Part shown: positions 1 to 5,004 of the stretch, piece after piece | How the letters are laid out: the number at the start of each line of letters is the position of its first letter | Numbering within the stretch: position 1 is the stretch's first letter | Source: SHZI01 sp964407855 | GTDB taxonomy: Bacteria > Pseudomonadota > Gammaproteobacteria > Steroidobacterales > GCA-2729495 | Length of the DNA: 5,993 nt | Assembly: GCA_964407855.1 (NCBI GenBank) | Contig: CAYOXI010000100.1 | Coordinates: forward strand, 1-5,993 | Reading direction: 5' to 3' | Translations under genes and position numbers: made by a program | Notes under the pieces: generated by a model | What the model was told of the DNA's origin: nothing | Seen by the model: the letters and a program-made list of their open reading frames with translations, nothing else | The model's database searches: none

Positions 1-534
1 GTGCTCGGCTTTACGCACATCCTGCCCAAGGGACTCGATCACATCCTGTTCGTGCTCGGCATCTTCCTGCTCGCCTGTCGCTGGCGACCGCTGCTGTACC
101 AGGTGACGGCCTTCACGCTCGCCCACTCCATTACGCTGGCGCTGTCGCTGTACGGACTCGTGTCGCTGCCCGCGTCGGTGGTCGAGCCACTGATCGCGCT
201 GTCGATTGTCTACGTCGGGGTGGAGAACATCGTCACGAAGGAACTGAAGCCCTGGCGGGTCTGGGTGGTCTTTGCCTTTGGTCTGCTGCACGGTCTCGGT
301 TTCGCCGGCGTGCTCACCGAGCTGGGGCTGCCACCCGGCGAGACGCTGACCGCGCTGATCGCCTTCAATGTGGGCGTGGAACTCGGCCAGCTCACCGTCA
401 TCGGCCTGGCCTTCCTCGCGGTGGGCCTCTGGTTCCGTGACCGCCCCTGGTACCGGGCGCGGGTCGTGATACCGGGCTCGCTGCTGATCGCCGCGGTCGG
501 CGGCTGGTGGACGATCACCCGGGTGCTGGGCTGA
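1..534 (+). CDS. HupE/UreJ-type membrane protein, 5'-truncated
   Basis: This is the C-terminal 177 residues of a polytopic inner-membrane protein of the HupE/UreJ_2 type. The GTG at position 1 is probably an internal valine: the family's conserved GFxHIxPxGxDHILFVLG block begins right at the edge, so residues are missing upstream. About six hydrophobic segments are visible, near residues 15-26, 35-53, 60-76, 87-105, 116-145 and 154-176. Candidate metal ligands are H6, D13 and H14 (an H-x6-DH arrangement resembling the HupE signature), H42 in LAHS, H97 in GLLHGLGF, and E127 with Q130. Classical HupE and UreJ proteins transport or help supply nickel for hydrogenase or urease. No such genes lie in this window, and the UreJ_2 branch is widespread without them, so nickel or another divalent metal is only inferred. 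The gene ends in TGA at 532-534, 78 bp before the next gene. Family membership is secure; substrate is unknown. Confidence 0.82.
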   Translation: MLGFTHILPKGLDHILFVLGIFLLACRWRPLLYQVTAFTLAHSITLALSLYGLVSLPASVVEPLIALSIVYVGVENIVTKELKPWRVWVVFAFGLLHGLGFAGVLTELGLPPGETLTALIAFNVGVELGQLTVIGLAFLAVGLWFRDRPWYRARVVIPGSLLIAAVGGWWTITRVLG

Positions 535-600
535 ATCCGGGCGGCGGTGCCCTCTGCCTGATCGCCGGGAAGTGCTAGGCTTGCATCCATCTCCAGTCCC

Positions 601-605
601 GAGGG
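601..605 (+). promoter_or_regulatory. Ribosome binding site for the DUF4136 lipoprotein
   Basis: GAGGG lies seven bases before the ATG at 613 and supports that start over the in-frame ATG at 622, which would be 16 bases away. The rest of the 535-612 gap shows no convincing sigma-70 promoter. Confidence 0.55.
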
Positions 606-612
606 TTGCTGA

Positions 613-1182
613 ATGAATACCATGCTGCGTAACGCGGCTCTATCCGGACGAAAAGGCCTCCTGGCGGCCATCCCGCTGGCCCTGCTGGTAATCACCGGCT
701 GCACTGCGCCGGCGAAGGTCATCGTCACCCAGGCCCCCCAGGGGCAGGGCGGTTGCACCAGCTTCGGCTGGCCTGCCGATGGTGGCCAGCCCGCAAGCTT
801 CATGGACCAGTGGATCCGGGCCGAGAGCCTGTCCATCCTCGAAGCCAAGGGCTACACAATTGCTGACGAGAATCCGGCCTGCGTCGTCAGCTACGCGCTC
901 TCGAGCCAGCCCCGCCGGAGCGGGGGCACCAGCGTCGGCCTCGGTGCGGGTGGCGGCAGCGGCAATTTCGGTGGCGGCGTGGGCATCAGCCTGCCCGTCG
1001 GCGGCAGCCGGGGCACGCCGGTGAGCATGACGCTGAACATCGTCGATACCGGCCAGCGGGCCCAGGTCTGGGGCGCTTCGCTCGACCGCGCGCTGCCGTC
1101 GGCGACCCCGCAGGAAATCGAAGTGCGGATGGCGGTGCAGCGGATCCTCGCGGAGTTCCCAGTGCAGTCGCTGAACCGCTGA
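613..1182 (+). CDS. DUF4136 domain lipoprotein
   Basis: This 189-residue protein has a lipoprotein signal: basic residues at 6-14, a hydrophobic core at about 15-27, and a lipobox ending I-T-G-C with the lipidated cysteine at C30. The residue after it is threonine, not aspartate, so sorting to the outer membrane is expected in a Gram-negative cell. The mature part fits the DUF4136 family: a TSFGWP-like strand at 49-54, a helix with the SILEAKGY motif at 74-81, a CVVSY strand at 90-94, a closing strand pair ending DTGQRAQVWGAS at 145-156, and a C-terminal helix at about 166-183. A glycine/serine-rich segment at 104-134 interrupts the middle and is probably a flexible loop. Two further cysteines (C48 and C90) could form a disulfide. 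The family's molecular role is not known. The gene stands alone, convergent with the oxidoreductase gene downstream. Confidence 0.85.
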   Translation: MNTMLRNAALSGRKGLLAAIPLALLVITGCTAPAKVIVTQAPQGQGGCTSFGWPADGGQPASFMDQWIRAESLSILEAKGYTIADENPACVVSYALSSQPRRSGGTSVGLGAGGGSGNFGGGVGISLPVGGSRGTPVSMTLNIVDTGQRAQVWGASLDRALPSATPQEIEVRMAVQRILAEFPVQSLNR

Positions 1183-1191
1183 CGGCACCGG

Positions 1192-1212
1192 CAGCGCTGG
1201 TCAGGCGCTGAC
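1192..1212. terminator. Possible stem-loop between convergent genes
   Basis: In the 35-bp gap between two convergent genes, CAGCGC (1192-1197) pairs with GCGCTG (1205-1210) across a 7-base loop. Overlapping it is a second possible stem, GTCAG (1200-1204) with CTGAC (1208-1212). Neither has a run of T on either side, so this is at best a weak bidirectional terminator. The position, more than the sequence, is the argument for it. Confidence 0.25.
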
Positions 1213-1217
1213 GGCGG

Positions 1218-2525
1218 CTAGCCCACCTCGTGCCCATGCCCGGCCTTGGTCGCCAGCGAGAATCGCGGTTCCGGCTGCCCGAGCGTGCCCCTGGCCAGTG
1301 CGGCGGCGTACCGGCCGACCGCCGGGCCGTGCTTGAAGCCATGCCCTGATCCCCCGCCGACCAGCAGGACGTTGGCGAGCTCCGGGTGCCAGTCGATCAG
1401 GAAATCCCCGTTCGCACTGTTCTCGTACTGGCACACCCGGGACTCCGTCAGCGGCTGGCCGGCCAGCGCCGGGAAGCGGCGGGCCAGGAAGTTGCGCACG
1501 TCCGCCAGTCCCCCGACCGACACCTGCCGGCTGCCTGCATCGGGATCCATCGATGGTCCGCGCCGGTCGTTGGCAATCTTGAATCCGCGGGCCTCGAGGT
1601 CGGGCATCCCGTAGTAGAGCTCGCCACCGCTGAACTCGGCCCAGCCGGGAAAATGGTCGCTGCCGAAGCGCGGGTCACCGTCCGGCGTTGCAAAGAAAAA
1701 CACTTCCTGCCGTGTCGGCAGGATGCGCGATGCGAGCAGCGCCGGAAACAGCGCCGGCAGCCACGGTCCGCAGGCAAACACGTAACGACCCGCAGACAGG
1801 CTGGCACCGTCCGCGGTACGCAGGCTGCGAAGCCCGCCGTCACCATTGCTGGCCGGAGGGGCGACGGCGGTCTGCCGGTATTCACCGCCGGCAGCGACGA
1901 ACTCTGCGACCAGTGTCTGCACCGCGCGCCGCGCCATCAGCACGCCGAAACCGGGTTCCAGCAGACCGAACTCGATGCCGCTCCAGTCGGCCTGGGGATA
2001 ACGCCGGCGCAGCGCCTGCTGCTCGAGTTGCTCCAGCGGCAGCTGGAGCTCCTGATGCGTACTGATGCTGTCGGTGGCGAAGGGCGTCTTGTCCGTAAAA
2101 AACATCAGCACGCCGGTGGGGTGGAAGACCGGCAGTCCGGAGCGTCCGGACAGCCAGCGCCACTCGGGCAGCGAGTCGCGGGCCATCGCCGCATAGATCC
2201 GGTCGGCACCGTACATCCCGCGCGTCATCCGGCTTTCACCGCCCGACGAGGCCCGCGAATGCGCCGGGCCATGCGCGTCCACCAGCAGCACCCGCTCGCC
2301 GGCCTGGCGCAGATGCCACGCGGTCCACGCGCCGAATACTCCGGCGCCGACCACAATCGTGTCCCACGCTGGTCCAGACCCGGCCTTGGCCACAGGGCTG
2401 GCGCCCGGCGTGCGACCGGATGCTGCCAGGGCGGCACTGCCGGCCAGACCCGCCAGCACCTGCCGCCGGGACAGGGATGCGGACGTCGTGCCGGGAGCAG
2501 GCGAAGAGGGCAGTACCGGTTTCAT
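1218..2525 (-). CDS. Tat-exported FAD-dependent oxidase, sarcosine oxidase-like (DAO family)
   Basis: A 435-residue flavoprotein of the DAO superfamily, closest in motifs to monomeric sarcosine oxidase (MSOX) and N-methyltryptophan oxidase. These enzymes oxidise secondary amines or imino acids with O2, giving H2O2. The N-terminus carries a twin-arginine signal, SRRQVL at 19-24, followed by a hydrophobic stretch to about 36, so export in folded form to the periplasm is predicted. The FAD-binding GxGxxG sits at G60-G65. Residues that by motif alignment match key MSOX positions are present: R99 and R102 (Arg49 and Arg52), K316 (the O2-activating Lys265), C365 (the cysteine carrying covalent flavin, in VCQYENS) and K398 in SGHGFK (carboxylate-binding Lys348). 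The real substrate is not readable from sequence. The ATG at 2525 is the only plausible start: an in-frame stop lies five codons upstream and the Tat motif follows. No good Shine-Dalgarno precedes it. The gene is divergent from the SnoaL-like gene. Confidence 0.85.
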   Translation of the reverse strand: MKPVLPSSPAPGTTSASLSRRQVLAGLAGSAALAASGRTPGASPVAKAGSGPAWDTIVVGAGVFGAWTAWHLRQAGERVLLVDAHGPAHSRASSGGESRMTRGMYGADRIYAAMARDSLPEWRWLSGRSGLPVFHPTGVLMFFTDKTPFATDSISTHQELQLPLEQLEQQALRRRYPQADWSGIEFGLLEPGFGVLMARRAVQTLVAEFVAAGGEYRQTAVAPPASNGDGGLRSLRTADGASLSAGRYVFACGPWLPALFPALLASRILPTRQEVFFFATPDGDPRFGSDHFPGWAEFSGGELYYGMPDLEARGFKIANDRRGPSMDPDAGSRQVSVGGLADVRNFLARRFPALAGQPLTESRVCQYENSANGDFLIDWHPELANVLLVGGGSGHGFKHGPAVGRYAAALARGTLGQPEPRFSLATKAGHGHEVG

Positions 2526-2646
2526 GGCGCACCAACATCAGCAGCGGAATGCGGCTGGCTACGATGCCATAGGTACATGCCCTGTTGACCCCCGGGGCCG
2601 GGAAAAACATGGTGCGGGGGACCCTTGTCCCTGGAGGATGATCACC
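2526..2646. promoter_or_regulatory. Divergent control region between flavoenzyme and SnoaL-like genes
   Basis: This 121-bp gap separates two genes read in opposite directions, so it should hold the promoters of both. On the plus strand, TTGACC at 2585-2590 is a fair -35 element, but the hexamer 17 bases later (CATGGT, 2608-2613) is a poor -10. A CCCCGGGG palindrome lies at 2590-2597. A short hairpin, GGGAC (2618-2622) with GTCCC (2627-2631), sits just before the Shine-Dalgarno of the plus-strand gene and could modulate its translation. No known operator was recognised. Confidence 0.4.
2633..2637 (+). promoter_or_regulatory. Ribosome binding site that fixes the SnoaL-like start at 2647
   Basis: GGAGG directly abuts an ATG at 2638, which is too close for initiation, but lies nine bases before the in-frame ATG at 2647. 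The second ATG is therefore preferred, and it also gives a compact signal peptide beginning MRRTS. Confidence 0.65.
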
Positions 2647-3153
2647 ATGCGCCGCACATCAACTTTGTCTGGCCTGCTGGCCAGCCTGCTCCTGTCGATC
2701 GGCCCGGCCATCGCCGCCGACGATCCCGGCGCCGTCGTGCAGGCCTTCAACCAGGCGATCAGCAGCAAGAACCTGGAGGGCGCGCTCGGCCTGATGGCGG
2801 AGGGTGCCGTGCAGTTCACGCTGCGCCCGGCCCACGCGGGCGTCGCCGACAGCGCGAAGATCAGCGGTGATCTGGCCACCCACTGGCGCACCATCGGTCC
2901 CGTGCTCTTCGGCGTCACGGCCACCTATCGCCGCACACCAACGATCGTCACGGCCCGGACCGACGGCGACCTCGCCACGGTCTGGGTGCAGATGAGCACC
3001 GCGACCGAGGAACGCAGCGGCAAGCAGCGCCAGGACAGTTTCAGCGAGCTGTATCTGCTCGCCCGGGTCGGCGACAGCTGGCGCATTGCCGCGATGGCCG
3101 ACAACCGGGGCACCGACACGATGGCGGTGGGCGGACCGGCGGCCGCGCCCTAG
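2647..3153 (+). CDS. Secreted SnoaL/NTF2-like (DUF4440-type) protein
   Basis: A 168-residue protein with a Sec signal peptide: R2 and R3, a hydrophobic core at about 8-22, and a likely signal peptidase I site after AIA at 21-23 or one residue later. The mature part of about 145 residues resembles the cystatin-like alpha+beta NTF2/SnoaL fold. An N-terminal helix carries the VVQAFNQAISSKNLEGALGLM pattern (30-50), followed by AVQFTL (54-59), then long beta strands at about 89-101, 109-120 and 131-140, and a final strand SWRIAAMADN at 144-153. This fold serves as small enzymes, binding proteins or immunity-like modules; nothing here fixes the activity. It is divergently transcribed from the Tat-exported oxidase, so the two products may share the periplasm and a control region. 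An upstream extension of the reading frame to 2359 overlaps the oxidase and lacks a signal peptide at its own start, so it was not used. Confidence 0.75.
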   Translation: MRRTSTLSGLLASLLLSIGPAIAADDPGAVVQAFNQAISSKNLEGALGLMAEGAVQFTLRPAHAGVADSAKISGDLATHWRTIGPVLFGVTATYRRTPTIVTARTDGDLATVWVQMSTATEERSGKQRQDSFSELYLLARVGDSWRIAAMADNRGTDTMAVGGPAAAP

Positions 3154-3170
3154 GCCGCTACCCGTCGTCC

Positions 3171-3200
3171 CGGGCTGCCGCCAGGCCCGCCGGGCTACCG
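3171..3200 (+). repeat. Short direct repeat and weak stem-loop before gabT
   Basis: CGGGCTGCCG (3171-3180) recurs with one change as CGGGCTACCG (3191-3200). Between the copies, GCCCG (3185-3189) can pair with CGGGC (3171-3175). The site is 18 bp after the SnoaL-like stop and 66 bp before gabT. It could be a weak terminator or a protein-binding pair, but in such GC-rich sequence it may be chance. Confidence 0.25.
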
Positions 3201-3253
3201 TCCCCCTCGCCTTTGCCCCCCGGAGCCGGGAGAATGGCCTTCGCCAGCAGAGC

Positions 3254-3258
3254 GGAGG
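3254..3258 (+). promoter_or_regulatory. Ribosome binding site that fixes the gabT start at GTG 3267
   Basis: GGAGG lies eight bases before the GTG at 3267. The upstream in-frame candidates, TTG 3213 and ATG 3234, lack a comparable site and would add residues absent from GabT. Confidence 0.7.
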
Positions 3259-3266
3259 GGTCGATC

Positions 3267-4562
3267 GTGAGCCGAAACGAGGAACTGCAGCAGCGCCGTG
3301 AACGGGCCATGGCCCGCGGCATGCCGAGCCAGCTGGCGGTCTATGTGGAGCGTGCCGCCAACGCGGAGCTCTGGGACGTGGATGGCCGGCGCTACATCGA
3401 TTTTGGCACCGGCATTGCCGTGCTCAACACCGGCCACCTGCATCCCCGGGTGCAGGCTGCCGTCAAGGCGCAGCTCGAGCGCTTCAGCCACAGCTGCTTC
3501 ATGGTCACGCCCTACGAGTCGGCGGTGTCGCTCGCCGAGCAACTGAATGCGCTGGCGCCGGGGCCGACGCCGAAGAAGACACTGTTCGTCACTACTGGTG
3601 CCGAAGCCGTCGAGAACGCCGTGAAGATTGCCCGCGTGCACACCGGGCGCGGCGGCGTGATCGCCTTTGGCGGCGCCTTCCACGGCCGTACGCTGCTGGC
3701 GATGGGGCTCACCGGCAAGGTGGCTCCGTACAAAACGGGCTTCGGGCCATTTCCGGCCGACATCTACCACGCGCCCTTTCCCATCGCCTACCACGGCATC
3801 AGCGTGGCCGCCGCAATGGACGGACTTGAGCGGCTGTTTGCCGAGGAGATCGAGCCGTCGCGCGTGGCGGCGCTGATCATCGAGCCGGTGCAGGGGGAGG
3901 GCGGTTTCTACGTGGCACCGCCGGAGTTCCTGCAGGCGCTGCGCCGCCTCTGCGACGAGCATGGCATGCTGCTGATTGCGGACGAGATCCAGACCGGCTT
4001 CGGTCGCACCGGCCGGATGTTCGCCATGGAATATTCAGGTGTGGAAGCCGACCTGATGACCGTGGCCAAGAGCCTCGCCGGCGGCTTCCCGCTGGCCGGC
4101 GTGATCGGCAAGGCACACGTGATGGATGCGCCGGCCCCGGGCGGACTGGGCGGCACCTACGCGGCCTCGCCGATCGGCTGTGCGGCGGGCCTGGCAGTGC
4201 TCGAGACGCTGCAGGCCGAGAAGCTGCCGCAGCGGGCGGTGGCGATCGGTGCGCTGATCACCGAGCGGCTGCGCTCGCTTGCCGGCCGTTACCCGTGCAT
4301 CGGCGATGTGCGGGGCCTGGGTGCGATGGTGGCCATGGAACTGGTACGGGACCGCAAGGCCGACCAGCCCGACGCCCGGCTGACCGCCGACCTGATCCAG
4401 ACGGCGGCGCGCCGGGGGCTGGTGCTGCTCTCCTGCGGCCGGCGGAAGAACGTGGTGCGCTTTCTCGTCGCCCTCACCGCCAGCGACGCCCTCATCCGCG
4501 AGGGGCTCGACATCCTGGAAGCGAGCCTGGCCGAACTCGTGCCGGCCCGCGCTGCTTCATGA
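3267..4562 (+). CDS. gabT: 4-aminobutyrate aminotransferase (class III, PLP-dependent)
   Basis: A cytosolic PLP enzyme of 431 residues that moves the amino group of 4-aminobutyrate (or a similar omega-amino acid such as 5-aminovalerate) to 2-oxoglutarate, giving succinate semialdehyde and glutamate. From the GTG start, the sequence aligns to E. coli GabT (426 aa) with matching numbering as far as I recall it. TTGAEAVENAVK at 109-120 binds the cofactor phosphate. HGR at 139-141 includes the carboxylate-binding R141. EPVQGEGG at 206-213 includes E211. D239 in IADE contacts the pyridine nitrogen, followed by Q242. K268 in AKSLAGGFPLAG forms the Schiff base. T297 lies in GGTYAA, and R398 is present. 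One difference stands out: residues 392-394 are RRK where E. coli has PYY. The gene leads a probable operon, and its TGA overlaps the next ATG. No succinate-semialdehyde dehydrogenase gene is present in the window, so the exact omega-amino substrate is not certain. Confidence 0.93.
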   Translation: MSRNEELQQRRERAMARGMPSQLAVYVERAANAELWDVDGRRYIDFGTGIAVLNTGHLHPRVQAAVKAQLERFSHSCFMVTPYESAVSLAEQLNALAPGPTPKKTLFVTTGAEAVENAVKIARVHTGRGGVIAFGGAFHGRTLLAMGLTGKVAPYKTGFGPFPADIYHAPFPIAYHGISVAAAMDGLERLFAEEIEPSRVAALIIEPVQGEGGFYVAPPEFLQALRRLCDEHGMLLIADEIQTGFGRTGRMFAMEYSGVEADLMTVAKSLAGGFPLAGVIGKAHVMDAPAPGGLGGTYAASPIGCAAGLAVLETLQAEKLPQRAVAIGALITERLRSLAGRYPCIGDVRGLGAMVAMELVRDRKADQPDARLTADLIQTAARRGLVLLSCGRRKNVVRFLVALTASDALIREGLDILEASLAELVPARAAS

Positions 4563-5002
4563 ACCTGTTGCTGCTGATCGTGGCCTTCGTCGTCGGCGCC
4601 ATGCTGTCGGTCCAGGTCGGGCTCAATGCCCAGCTCCGGCAGTCGGTGGGGGACCCGCTGCTCGCAGCGCTGGGCAGCTTCCTGGTAGGCACCTCCGCGC
4701 TGCTGGTGCTGGTGATTGCGATGCGCGTGTCGTGGCCGGCGCCCGCCGAGTTGCGCGGGGTGCCGGTCAGCCACTTCATGGGCGGGCTGCTGGGCGCGCT
4801 GTATGTGGCCTCCGCCGTGGTGCTGGCGCCAAAGCTGGGCGCCGCCACGCTGCTCGCGCTGATCGTCAGCGGCCAGCTGCTGATGTCGGTGGTACTGGAT
4901 CATTTCGGCTGGCTGGGCTTTGCCGAGCAGCCGGTCAATCTCTGGCGACTCGTTGGTGTTGCGTTACTGATCACGGGCGTGGTCATGGTGGTGAGGAACT
5001 GA
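4559..5002 (+). CDS. DMT-superfamily YdcZ/DUF606 membrane protein
   Basis: A 147-residue integral inner-membrane protein with about five hydrophobic helices, near residues 3-24, 35-56, 72-90, 93-113 and 128-145. Its size and layout match the YdcZ/DUF606 branch of the drug/metabolite transporter superfamily (E. coli YdcZ is about 149 aa). Family-like features are SVQVGLNAQLRQ at 17-28, GDP at 31-33, GGLLGALYVAS at 75-85, the APKLGAA turn at 90-96, SGQLL at 104-108 and DHFGWLG at 114-120. Such short five-helix proteins are thought to act as dimers, like the EmrE group; their substrates are mostly unknown. The ATG overlaps the gabT stop as ATGA and has no clear Shine-Dalgarno of its own, so translation is probably coupled to gabT. 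The context suggests movement of an amino-acid-related metabolite, which is inference only. Confidence 0.85.
   Translation: MNLLLLIVAFVVGAMLSVQVGLNAQLRQSVGDPLLAALGSFLVGTSALLVLVIAMRVSWPAPAELRGVPVSHFMGGLLGALYVASAVVLAPKLGAATLLALIVSGQLLMSVVLDHFGWLGFAEQPVNLWRLVGVALLITGVVMVVRN
4993..4997 (+). promoter_or_regulatory. Ribosome binding site for the S46 peptidase
   Basis: GAGGA lies inside the end of the DMT gene, seven bases before the ATG at 5005. It supports that start and co-translation with the upstream genes. Confidence 0.6.
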
Positions 5003-5004
5003 CA

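Noticed and set aside
542..567. Stem-loop after the HupE-like gene (542-548 pairing with 561-567)
   Set aside because: Seven pairs including one G-U, a 12-base loop and no T run. Such stems are frequent by chance in GC-rich sequence, so it was not called a terminator.
553..581. Possible promoter with TAGGCT (576-581) as -10
   Set aside because: No acceptable -35 hexamer is found at 16-18 bases upstream, so the -10 match alone is not enough.
1386..2588. 400-residue plus-strand reading frame opposite the flavoenzyme gene
   Set aside because: It lies almost entirely antisense to a gene with a full set of DAO-family motifs. Its translation is low-complexity, rich in Arg, Ala, Gly and Gln, with no recognisable domain, as expected for open antisense frames in high-GC DNA.
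2359..2646. Upstream extension of the SnoaL-like gene to an ATG at 2359
   Set aside because: It would overlap the oxidase gene by 167 bp and bury a good signal peptide in the interior. GGAGG at 2633 points to the start at 2647.
3213..3266. Upstream gabT starts at TTG 3213 or ATG 3234
   Set aside because: They add residues with no counterpart in GabT, whereas the GTG at 3267 has a well-placed GGAGG and yields the GabT-like N-terminus MSRNEEL.
3195..3962. 255-residue minus-strand reading frame opposite gabT
   Set aside because: It is the antisense shadow of a gene that matches E. coli GabT along its length; it has no domain of its own.
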